Positions 31,246 to 41,608 of a DNA stretch of 64,000 nt are shown here, piece after piece. The notes under the pieces were generated by a model that did not search any database, was not told the origin of the DNA, and saw only the letters and a list, made by a program, of their open reading frames with translations. Source of the stretch: Paramacrobiotus metropolitanus (Eukaryota > Tardigrada > Eutardigrada > Parachela > Macrobiotidae). The first letter of the stretch is position 1. Every line of letters begins with the position of its first letter. The translations under genes and the position numbers were made by a program. The stretch covers positions 1-64,000 of the forward strand of contig NW_026570265.1 of the NCBI RefSeq assembly GCF_019649055.1, in the 5' to 3' direction.

Positions 31246-31289
31246 CCAGACCCAGAATAAATTATCATTATAATTTAATCTGGGTCTGG
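31246..31289. repeat. Hairpin, 20-bp stem with one mismatch and a 4-base loop
   Basis: The arms 31246-31265 and 31270-31289 are reverse complements except at one position, with the loop CATT. The outer part is CCAGACCCAGA / TCTGGGTCTGG. The pairing stops sharply at both ends. Confidence 0.9.
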
Positions 31290-31425
31290 GAAAACACGCT
31301 CATAACCCTGTGTGCACTTAAGCGGTACGACATTGTTAGTATCTAATAAAGCAGCACTATCTGTAAAACCGATTTTCATGATGATTTCAGACTCACTGGT
31401 ATCTAAATTTTCCAAATCACCAATT
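31275..31425 (-). CDS. Possible terminal coding exon, weak
   Basis: A minus-strand frame preceded by an acceptor-like TTTAG codes TSESEIIMKIGFTDSAALL and ends VPLKCTQGYERVFPDPD with a stop at 31275. The cysteine and GYE pattern recalls the second half of a Sushi/CCP module, but the domain is incomplete. Its end runs into the hairpin at 31246-31289. Low certainty. Confidence 0.22.
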
Positions 31426-31668
31426 TCACAGTTAGTATAAAACACATTATTACAAATCAAAATAATTAGCGCTTCATAAACCTATTTACCTCATCAATAC
31501 TTACTTCATTATCTTCCTACTACAATTACCCTCAGTTTGATTTTACGTTTTTTTCTATATTCATGCATGTATTCGCGCATATTTCTTCCGATTAGAATCA
31601 CCTTCTATTATTTTATTAAGGATAATAATACTTAAAATTTAACGCGGATCTCTGTTCAAGAAAACTTC

Positions 31669-31890
31669 CTAACCCATAATGAAGCTAAAAAAACGTACCA
31701 AAGTCAAACAAAACACGGCAGCCTGAATCAGCACTGTTCCAAAATCTAAACCGACCACCACGAAATAATCAACAGGAGAAAAATCTTCTTCACTGCATAC
31801 TTCTTTAAATCCATAATAGCTCACACGCAACTTCTGCTTATTCCGGAATTCCTTGTATACCCACCAAACTAAAAAGATCCAGTCAACAAA
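31669..31890 (-). CDS. Possible exon with one membrane helix, weak
   Basis: A minus-strand frame after an acceptor-like TTTTTAG (31884-31890) codes a charged stretch (KEFRNKQKLRVSYYGFKEV). A hydrophobic segment (VLIQAAVFCLTLVRFF) follows, and it stops at 31669. It could be an exon of the same unknown gene as 31275-31425 or chance. Confidence 0.22.
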   Translation of the reverse strand, partial: FVDWIFLVWWVYKEFRNKQKLRVSYYGFKEVCSEEDFSPVDYFVVVGLDFGTVLIQAAVFCLTLVRFFSFIMG

Positions 31891-32340
31891 CCGAATCACC
31901 GTAACATTTTCTCGAACAACTTTCTAATGTACATCGCAACCTACTTCCCCTATAAAAACCACCTGTTACTAAAGATCCATAACCATCAGATCAGAACATC
32001 ATAGTCTGCTCCATTAAGCAATAACTTTCTCGAACCTTCATGAATTTTCCACAATAATCCATCACCATCCCCCACCACAACTCATAACACACAACACACT
32101 CCGCTTCCTGTTACACTTCATTAAACTATGAAGTATGAACAACCAATAAGTCGAATACACTTATGTCAGACTACAGTAAAACCCCCACAACCTTCCCTCT
32201 ATTGCAACATTCACCCCTTCATTATCAGTTTCTTTCAAAACATATCATCTTTTAATATAATCACCTTTAATATAATTTACTATATTATTAAATTCTCTAT
32301 TCAGCACTTTACATTCCTACCCCTTATAATCTCCACATAC

Positions 32341-32715
32341 AATATGCTCCTGCAATGTACTCCTACATTATGTAGAAGCATATTGCAATGTCCTCGTACA
32401 TATGTAGGAGCACATTGCAATATGCTTCTACATAATGCAGGAGTACTTGCAATGTGCTCCTACATATGTAGGAGCACATATATGTAGGAGCACATTGCTT
32501 CTACAAAATGTTTCTACATAATGTAGGAGTACATTGCAATGTGCTCCTACATATGTAGGAGCATATTGCAGGAGCATATTGGATTACGTTTGTTTGGATA
32601 CTACAGTTCCGTTTTTCTCCTCCAAGAACCAATAAACCGATGCAATGTGCTCCTACTGTCCTACATAATGTACGAGCACATTCCAGTGTGCTCCTACATA
32701 ATGAAAGAGCACATA
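32341..32715. repeat. Array of alternating palindromes, GCTCCTACAT/ATGTAGGAGC family
   Basis: A half-unit of about 17 bases (GCAATGTGCTCCTACAT) and its reverse complement alternate for about 240 bases, then reappear at 32641-32715. Two kinds of centre alternate: CATATG/CATAATG and TTGCAA. Perfect palindromes include 32452-32479 (28 bp) and 32542-32563 (22 bp). Short frames through it are translations of the repeat, not genes. Extruded cruciforms are possible. Confidence 0.9.
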
Positions 32716-34396
32716 ATGTAAACTAAAAAAGATGCCGAGTTCACAACGCCATCTACAAGTTTCACGCATCGTTACTCGACTCATGTCACATGACTGTTAG
32801 GCCCTACCGCTTCCTTCAACCGGCCGGACCCTTCCGTACTCTACGGGCGCCAAAATTTACTTTTGTTTACACATGGATATCGAAGACCAAAAACCGAAAC
32901 TACAGTTTCATATATGCTACGACTGATTCTAGTCGTATACCGCATATAAGAACCTGTCACGGTTCAATGAACCTGCCGCAAAATTATTTATGGATGCACT
33001 ACCAATAATTGGACTGCCACGTACTCACCATTTCCATTCTACTGTAAACTGCTGCTTCTAAAGTTCTAACGTTCAGCTTTGCCAAATAATAATTAAGCTA
33101 GTAACTGTAAGCTCGGGAGAATTCTGAGGGTGCACAGGTGTCTTTGTCAACATTGTTTATGCGAGCATCTGTAGGTACTTAGTGTTGATCGCTATAAAAT
33201 CCGATATCTTGAATCGATCGTGGAGAAAACTTGGAAATCAGCATCTCTTGCACACGGAAACATATTATTGTTTGCGTACCGGTTACATGCTTGCTGTTGC
33301 CGCACTTGCACAAAACAAGCCAACAAGGGTCAAGCGGCCATTATGCTGATTCTGGATGCCCATGTAGGTCACATAATGTACGTTTTACTTTCGAAGCGTT
33401 TGATTTCATAGTTTTAAGCAAGAGAATTTCGAGATTGCTTATGGACTCCAAGGTCATAAAGTGTGTGTATTGCTGAATACACGGTATACCGCAATTAACA
33501 AATTTCCTGAAAGAACTGTAATATACGTTTGTGACAAACGAAGTTTTTCGTCGGCAACAAGTGCCATTACGATAATTCACGAGCTAGAATTACCATCATT
33601 CTCAGCTGAGCACTCGGAATATTCGGAATGCTACGTGAATACAGTAGTTAAACACCGCGCACCCTTTGACTGGTAATTTTCTGTAAAAGTTTCGCAAGAC
33701 CCTTTTCAAAACGCACATTTAAGGGTTTCAGGAAAACAATGTACATCACTTCCACATGCCAAACCGAAAAGTCCCTCCACAAAAGAAAACGAGGTTAAAT
33801 AAATAAATATTCGGGCACTTTGCTGCCAGTACCATTTAGAAGCATTGCGCTGTGTATTTGATCGTCAATCGCGCTAAGCGATATGTGAACATGACAAGCA
33901 AAGTGCTAAGAATAATAAAATTTCTCCTTCTAACGTTTACCAAGCTCATTACGCGCTAAAAGACGTGAAAATAGCCGGGAGAGTTTCGAAAAACAAACAT
34001 ACACACAGAGTCCAAATTATATCTGTGTGTATGAGAGCACACTCCCGGATGGGGCTGACGACAGTCTGTGGGCGGGATGGAGAGAGTATTAGCGTATGAT
34101 TAAGGCGAAATTCGAAATCAAAACGATAATAACCTCCCGAGTCCAGTGTCCCCAATTATTAAGCACGTCATTTTTTCGGATTATTGGTCACTATACAATA
34201 AGTAAGCGCTTACTGCCAGTGCACAACACATCCCGTACCCGGAAATTAGCTACTGAATATTCCTATCGACCACCTGATTAGTGGGTAGTGTTTTCGCGTC
34301 ATATATGCGCGCACTATACAATGTTGCCTTACCGTTGTATATCCATATTTGTACGGTAGATTTTACGCGGTAACGTTAATTAATCCTATAGTTTCC
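32716..34396. other. Non-coding stretch, no gene supported
   Basis: Several short frames exist (for example 33220-33411 and 33461-33676, +), but none has conserved motifs, good splice context or biased codon use. Confidence 0.4.
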
Positions 34397-34834
34397 TTAA
34401 TTAATAAATAACCGCCCGTCATAGTGAGAAAAAGGATATCTCGATAGCATCATCTGTAGACAGATTGTCCGCAGCTTGGAAGTTTGCCGTAGACAGAGGA
34501 AGGAAACGGGTATAAATCCCGGAAACGGTAATGGTTCCGCTGGAATGTAATCATAATAAGGCAGTGGCTCCTTAATTGACATCCGCTCATTAATCTGCTC
34601 CTCATTGTTGTCAATCGCGGCAGCATTATCCGGTATGATTATGCGCGATGTGGTGGGCTGATCAGGAACAGGATGGTTATTGGTGGATGCAGACGAAGTT
34701 GACCTGTCGGGTGCAGATGTACTCGGACGCGGCTGGGCCTGATTAGCGACGGCTCTGTCGTCCGCAGTGCCATAAGCTGGATGATAATCCATGTCGCTGT
34801 CTTCCTCATTGTTTTCCCTACCATTCAGCGACAT
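34397..34834 (-). CDS. Hypothetical protein exon, acidic and Ser/Thr/Pro-rich
   Basis: The frame from the ATG at 34834 (MSLNGRENNEEDSDMDYHPA) gives 145 residues. It is rich in Asn, Asp, Ser, Thr and Pro, then has a Pro/Tyr-rich part (PLPYYDYIPAEPLPFPGF). An acceptor-like GTGCAG lies at 34859-34864, so it could be an internal exon with the frame open to 34858. A donor-like CCC/GTTTCC falls near 34511, after which the frame looks less coding. It may be an exon of an unknown gene whose other exons were not found. No family is recognised. Confidence 0.4.
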   Translation of the reverse strand: MSLNGRENNEEDSDMDYHPAYGTADDRAVANQAQPRPSTSAPDRSTSSASTNNHPVPDQPTTSRIIIPDNAAAIDNNEEQINERMSIKEPLPYYDYIPAEPLPFPGFIPVSFLCLRQTSKLRTICLQMMLSRYPFSHYDGRLFIN

Positions 34835-37260
34835 CCTTAACTCTTTTGCAAAGGTTTTCTGCACAACCAACAAAAACGATCCTTATAATAAAGTTGTAAT
34901 GGTCCACATTGGATATCGTTGGCGCGATCAGAATAACAGTAAATCAATCAATATTAGCGGCAGATTGGTTATTTTTCCTGGCTGCATTTTTTTGCGCCAG
35001 ATTCATAAGGTCAGATAAGCCGCACCAACGCAGAAAGTTGCCGCATTATAAATAGTATATTTTGTGATCCATTCAACGCAGCATTAATGTAGCTAAAGAT
35101 TTCGGATAAGAATATGCCGATGTGTAACAACGTTGCATTTTCGCAATTAATTGTACACCGGCAAAATTATATTCTGTTGCTCGCATACGTCCACATTTCG
35201 CGGCTGCAAAAGATTTTTCCGTCAAATAAAGATCGTGCGGCAGCGGCGGAGGGAAAAACGATAACTGCTGAACTATTGATGGCGCGCCATTCCTGAATAG
35301 GGAATGTGAATGGCTTTCAAAACGTAACGCAATACCTTGGTGTATGTGTGTGTATATGGGCAGTGTGCCTGCGCATAGATCGCTGTTGCCTTGTAATATA
35401 TCGTGCGTAAAAGGAAGGGAAAGGGGAGCACAGGAAGGAAACCGACGGGAGCTACTCAACACGGTTGTGGTGTTAGTGCGCAGCGGCGCGACACACGATC
35501 GAAGTGTACGACAATATGTAATATGTGTGTGTTGTGTGTTGTGAGCCTGCGCGCCAGTGCCACACAGGCAGGGATGCAGGCCGGGACCGCCGGGTGATGG
35601 GCTCCGTCAGCTATTACAGCCAATACGCAGTGCGTTGAGGAAAAAAGCGCTCTGATCAGTGCGCAGCTTCCCAGTCGCGCCGCGACTACCGCTGCAGTTA
35701 GGATTGATGAAAGGATCATGAACTATCTTCATAAGAAATTGGCGCCATCACATGTATACACAGACGCGGCTTCCTCTTAACACTGCCCGTACAAGTCAAA
35801 AATTGATTTTTGCCGATTTCGCTCTCGTATCCCGGCTGCAACAGTCCAGAATAACTGGGTTACTTTAATCGCGTATACGGAAAAATTCAGCATCTCTAAG
35901 AATTAAAATTACGTCATTTATGGAAACAGTTCTGCGTGCAAACTCAGTGTGTCCCTTTTTTTCGAAGCCCCATAGTGTAGACCGAAGATATGAATAACGA
36001 GAGCGCTACACTGTACGCAAATCTCTAATGGAATAGAGGCGTAAAAACCGCATTAACGAAGAGGCTTAGTAGAATAAAAATAAAATCGGAAGCGGTGTTG
36101 TTAAGCCAGCGAGTGTCTGTACAGGTGTTCGTTCATGTTGCTCCATGTAAGTGTGGGAAATCCATACAACATCCTAGAAGCACCGGAAGTGGAAATGCTC
36201 GATAAGTACCACTAGACTGTGCTGTTACAACAGGGTGTAGCCAGATTCGGATCAATCAATTTTCGCAGTGAACCCACTCTGTGCAACACACCAGCTTTAC
36301 ACCTTTCTTCCTGTATGCTGACAAAATTAGTAGATTGTACAAATTTGCTGCCGGTTAGTTCCCATTAATATGTTATCTGACAGCAGACAAAATTATAATC
36401 GACATGTTATATTTTTTTGGACTTTAGTTCATGTTTAAAGTGCAGATGCACAATGTGTGTATTGTAGTTTTATCCAGCACATTTAAAAAGTAACATGTTT
36501 ACATGAATTCTCAATTTTATTTGATAATTTCACAGTGTAGCAACAATAAATCGCACTGTAATGTCATAAAGTTGTTTGACTCTTTAAGATTCCGATCATG
36601 TACATGTGCATGCGGCTAGCTTGCCGCTGCATCATGGAATGGTGACCTTAGCCGACTGTGGGGGGCGCTTGGGATAATTTGTTTTAAGTTAAGCATAGTA
36701 TTCCCACCGGATCGCACTCGACCGGGTCGAGGACGAGTAATATTCGATCATACCATACAAGTAAATTCCCATTTGGAGACAATTCCTTCCAGTGGAACAT
36801 TGCCCATAAAGCCATAAATCTCATTTATAGCGCTTAATGGTTGTATCATAGTGTGTGCATACATGTACATTGTCAACGTATAAAACATGTGTGTGCTTTT
36901 GCTTATCGGTATCGCAACGTGTGATGCAAGAACAAACAAACCCCCAATACTATCCTCTTTAATTTTCGCAAAACACAGAACACACTTGTAAAATCGTCAT
37001 AATGACTGCAAAAAGCGACAACGTCGTGCAAACCCAGTTTTTCTTAAATCCTTTGATACATACAGTACGGAATAAACCATGCATATGGTGTATTTCTTGC
37101 TCGTGAATAACTTCCTCGCTGCGATTTCTGTTACTAAATTCTAACTTGATTACTTGATTGTTCAGTTACTGCTTTGACTACACTATATCCAAATATAAAT
37201 ATGAACTTTTATTAATTACGAGTCTCGCATGTTTAGAGAACGTGCCGGTTTTTTGCGCGC

Positions 37261-37340
37261 GTGGATATGATATAGAAGTACTGTACTATATATGATATGG
37301 ATATGATATGATGTACGGGATATGATATATAAATATGTTG
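37261..37340. repeat. Degenerate (GATAT/ATG) simple repeat
   Basis: GATATGATAT-like units recur at 37264, 37297-37314 and 37319-37330, with interruptions. Confidence 0.6.
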
Positions 37341-38021
37341 AAGTGTTGCAGAACGATTAAACCCACTAATTACCTATAACACACAATGAATCAGGCGATA
37401 TAAAAGAACTTTATTGGTGCTTCTTTGGCATTTGATCGCATTCTAAATTTTAACAATAAAATAAATACTGAAAAATACTAATCCCGGTAACAGCCAAGAA
37501 TAAGGAATTGTTTCTAATTAGAAAAAAAATTAGCTAGGACAGTAACTGCACAGCTACGAAATCAAAGGAACAGGCACTACAGAATACAGTACCTACAATA
37601 TATACAGTACCTGCCGCGAGGAGGTGCTTGCACTGTTACATTACTCTAACTAGCATTCAAGACGCGAAAAAATCACTACGGTACATGTTATAGGTTTAAC
37701 AGCAGCATCTGCCAACATTAATTAAGCAGATCAGCAAGAAATGCACCCACAATACAGCACATAAATAGCTACAATTAAAGGGTAAAATTTGAAATTGAAG
37801 GCGGGCAGTATAAAATTTGATAAAAGAATACAAATTTCGCTCGTTAGCGTGATTCAGCATTATCTGCATAATCAGCAAGCAAAATTTTTTAGAATCTATT
37901 CTTCAGTGATACGGTATATTTTAGGTCATGTTAAGGATTTTTTGATTTTGGTATATCAGGTTTGCGTTTTTGAATATCATAGTATAAGACCAAAATCGAA
38001 AAAGATGTCCTTACAAGTACT

Positions 38022-38039
38022 TACTCGTATTTACGAGTA
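38022..38039. repeat. Palindrome TACTCGTA-TT-TACGAGTA
   Basis: Two 8-base arms with a TT centre. The same 8-mer recurs singly at several other places in the window. Confidence 0.85.
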
Positions 38040-39824
38040 CTTAGACAGTTATACTTACTCGTTTTTTTTTCCTTTTCGTTGGACTAGGTTGCATATGGTT
38101 CGACTACTTAAAAAGTCAAGCATTTTCGAACTGGTAGACAATTTTACTATACTTTTAAACTTCCGGTAAACGATTATCCTGTACGTAAGATAATATTAAT
38201 TTTATTAGTAGTAACATGATACAGTAATAGAGTGTGTAATCTAACAGAATATGGATACATGGATGAAGTCACCTTTACCACGGTATATTTACATTTATAT
38301 CTACAGTATATAAGACATACAATGCCTTTTGGCCCTTTTCCTTGCCTACACAGAATCTGAGGAGTAACAAACAAGATTTGCAGAGACTGTTACAGTGTAG
38401 GCATTACTTTGTACCTACCTATAGAAGCATGTACAAATAAAACTATCCGTATCTTTTAAGTGAAATCATTAAATTCTATGCCACATGCTTTCTTAAAAAT
38501 TTTTAAACCGAAGGGGACGGAATAAATTGATCAGTACAACAGGAGGATTGAAATGCCACTGTTGAATATTTAAAAAATGAAAGGAATTGATATACTCAAC
38601 GACGTAAATTCTTTCGTTTTAGATTTCGCATGTTTTAATTTCCACATTGCTAATTACGACGGCGGCGATCCGATTTTGCGGCAGCGATCTGATTTGGCCC
38701 TCCCGCTCTAACGTACCTCGCGCCGGAACATATATATGTAGTTTAAAGGAGGTTCGCGTATTCAGATTTCCGAAACTTGTGACTAAAATCTGTAATAATA
38801 ATACCCCTCAGTGATGATGTTGTGGGAACCGGAAGTGACCACCGACCAATACCATAATGGTCCTGGGTCCACGAGTGACGTTGCTCTTTTACTGTAAAGT
38901 ACACATCTGAACTGAAGCCTCATTCTCGCAGTTTTGTTAGCAACATTACGACAACGGCTTGGATGGTTATTTATAGTTGTGAAACTAAAAATACATAGAT
39001 CATGCTTCTCGAGCATGCGAGCATTTCTTTCTTACAGCTAAAAGTACAGTAATCAAGCAGTGAAACAAATAAATATTTAAAAAACGGGCCGGCTAAATGT
39101 GTCTTAGGTGGCAGTCATAAACGGCTGTTAGCAACTTAGGGTAGTCCTTCTTATCGTACAAAAAAAGGTGAATTTTTACGAAGAAATTTTTGCCAACAGA
39201 ATCACCATAGAGTAAACAGAGCATACTGTATTTACTATGCTATTGTGACAGGTTTTCTTTGGTGCCCCACAATCCAGAATCCAGAGAACGGAACGGCGAA
39301 CAAAAAAGGGGAATCGAAATATGGAGCGGCTGCGGCTAAAACAACTGGCACCCCTTGGAAGGTGGTGAGCGTTCAATTTAAGAAGAGCAAACTGCAAAGT
39401 TAACCTTCATTGATTCCCCCAGTAGGAAATTCGTATGTCCCCACTTCAGTCCCATTTGCGATTTGCAATAAAAAATTTCCTGGAAGCCATCAACAGTCCA
39501 ACGCAGCACCTCCAACAAGTTTAGATTTTTGAGTTTCCTTCCTTCAGTTAGTAAGTAGTAAACTAAGCATTTAAGGTGTTACTTGTGGCAACAGATTTTT
39601 ACTCTTATCGTTCATTATACCGAGAGGACTGTGCAACTCACCAGATTATTACTTATTGATTGACAACGTGATGGCCTTGTACTTCCTGTTGAACTGAGTG
39701 TTGTGCTCCTGTGCTACGTACCAACAAGTTGTCATACACACTGCGGCTGCTGATGTGCCAGCATTCTAAAGCCCTCGGCATTAACCCGTGAATTCTTCTT
39801 GCCTTGCTGTAAAACACAGCCTCA

Positions 39825-40322
39825 ATGGAGCACTCCCTGCCAGCCCACACCACAGAAACCACGTCCTATCCTCCCAACATCCACTTCGCTTCCACACTAA
39901 CCACCACCACCCTGACCGACAGCACCCACTTGCCTGACGACCAGATGGTCGCCACCCATGCCCAGGCCCTGGAGGAGCACGAAGAGAATCCCAGCGCCGA
40001 GGGAACACTCGAGCGCCTGGTGAAGACGGACGATGTGCCCAGTGAAGACCCCAATGTGGATGATGGACAGCAGCCCCTGGGTATCGTCGAGAGCTGTTTC
40101 CCCTATCTGGCGCGCCGCAATCACCATCATCACCACCACCATCCACAGCAGCAGCCGAGCAAAGGGACCCTGGCGCAGTTTGCAGCGTGTGGCGGGATGA
40201 AGTGCCACGCGTACGACGATGAGAAGGAGCATCCGCGGACAGCCAAGAGCCGAGGTTCGTTTCTCAGTACGTGTTGCACTGGTCATCATAGGAGTAGAAG
40301 AGAGGCACGAAGCAGGCAATAA
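39825..40322 (+). CDS. Hypothetical protein, GC-rich first exon with His/Gln run
   Basis: The frame from the ATG at 39825 (MEHSLPAHTTETTSYPPN) gives up to 165 residues. It has a Thr-rich start, an acidic middle (ALEEHEENPSAEGTLERL), a run of seven His followed by Pro/Gln, then a cysteine/charged part (FAACGGMKCHAYDDEKEH). Codons are clearly GC-biased against an AT-rich background, a sign of real coding sequence. Possible donors lie at 40253 (GAG/GTTCGT) and 40268 (TCA/GTACGT), so the last 15-20 codons may be intron. No second exon was identified before the convergent plexin gene. The function is unknown. Confidence 0.6.
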   Translation: MEHSLPAHTTETTSYPPNIHFASTLTTTTLTDSTHLPDDQMVATHAQALEEHEENPSAEGTLERLVKTDDVPSEDPNVDDGQQPLGIVESCFPYLARRNHHHHHHHPQQQPSKGTLAQFAACGGMKCHAYDDEKEHPRTAKSRGSFLSTCCTGHHRSRREARSRQ

Positions 40323-41608
40323 GGATGCTGCACTGGTCGTGGTTATAGTAAGTTTTTGTGTATTTTTACAGTTTGTGGTTACTATTTCTGTGAAGGTGCA
40401 ACCAGCCAGGACTAGGACTGGTTATCAGGTTATTTTTTTGTTGCGCTTTCTTGGTTATTGAGGTGGTGTCAACTTGAATATGCTAAATTTTTATACGCTG
40501 CTAAAGATCAGTAACGCAGTTGTGTTAAATGCTTCAATGATGTTTTTTTAATAACTCGTCAGAATTCAGAATTCGACAGTATTTTAATATTTAGCCGTAG
40601 TTGCTATACCAATCATTTACAGTAATATTTGGCTATAGTTGTGGCGTAGACAGATTGGATAAGCCAGTTTTCCGTATCTGTTTGCATGCACTTCTCTGAA
40701 ATGATCGGATCGATTCAGATTGCTAAACGCAGAAGCCGAGGGAATCGTGCATGGATAATTTCTTGTATGTACTGTATCTGTAATGTACTGATTCTGATTG
40801 ACGTTTCTTTGACAGAGGAAGTCGGAAGCGTTACCACCGCTCTGCTCCATGAAACACCAAATCATGTGCATTTGGTATCTGCGAAACCGGCCGAAAGCGT
40901 CCCAGTAACCAGCACAGAGTGACCTGACGGGAACAAACGCTGCAGACGATTCAAAAGTTTTGGGGTACACTTTTCATTCCGTGTTTTATCTTTTATGGCG
41001 GTCAAGTGTCAGAAGTTCTTCCAGAGCGGTTGCTAATGATTTATGGCTTCGGTTGTATAAAATATGTTGTTCGCAGTTTTTTCTCGACTTTTTGATTCTG
41101 AATTCATAACTTGACAATAATTTCGATGGCTTCATGTCTGTTTTCTTGTACAAACCAGAAACTATTATGGCTTTAAATAGATCAGTTTGGTCACCGGAAG
41201 GAAGTCCGATAGATTCTTTTAATAAAAGAATAAAACAACAAAAATACGTGCGCAGCTGTCAAAAAACACAAAACAACGTGCAAAACCCATCCCCATCCGT
41301 GATGTGATAAAAAATTAAAATACAAAAAAGCCGAATTTGGTCAAAAACGTTTCCGTAAGACTTTACATACACGAATACATAAAAAACACTTTCTGCGCAT
41401 AAAGATAAAACACTTCGATGTGACGTTGCAATCCACAGAGTAATTAAAAACTTGAGGTTCTAAAATTCTATACACAAAACACACACATGAACATGAACGC
41501 GCGAAAGACGTAGAACAGGATAGGATTGTCCATCCAAGCAGGTAGTACTCATTCGTACCCACGAATGCTTGTTGGGCCGGGCTGGGCTAGTCGGTTTGGT
41601 CCAGAGCT
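40323..41608. other. Region between the convergent 39.8-kb gene and plexin; no gene supported
   Basis: It contains a minus-strand frame at 40617-40970 and a plus-strand frame at 40686-40922 that overlap each other and lack family features. It probably includes the plexin 3' untranslated region at its right end. Confidence 0.4.

Larger units (their letters stand above)
34859..39824. other. Large non-coding stretch
   Basis: 35100-35720 is GC-richer, with many CpG and GT-rich runs and overlapping frames on both strands; it is more like a promoter region than a coding exon. 37261-37340 has degenerate GATATGATAT repeats. An 18-nt palindrome lies at 38022-38039. No protein-coding exon was recognised. 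Confidence 0.45.

Noticed and set aside
32341-32715. Possible CRISPR array
   Set aside because: The repeats are palindromic half-units without unique spacers, and the DNA is eukaryotic.
33220-33411. Plus frame with LILDAHVGHI, similar to a DDE transposase strand
   Set aside because: Only one short motif fits; no further catalytic region or flanking inverted repeats were found.
35073-35720. Several overlapping frames on both strands in a GC-richer patch
   Set aside because: They exclude each other and have no domains or splice support; high GC content alone removes stop codons.
36717-36731. 15-base palindrome CTCGACC-G-GGTCGAG and an AAGTTAAGCA similar to 5S rRNA
   Set aside because: The surrounding sequence does not match 5S rRNA or a tRNA fold; the short palindrome alone is not enough.
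40617-40970. Minus frame of 117 codons
   Set aside because: It overlaps another frame on the opposite strand and has no signal, repeats or splice context.
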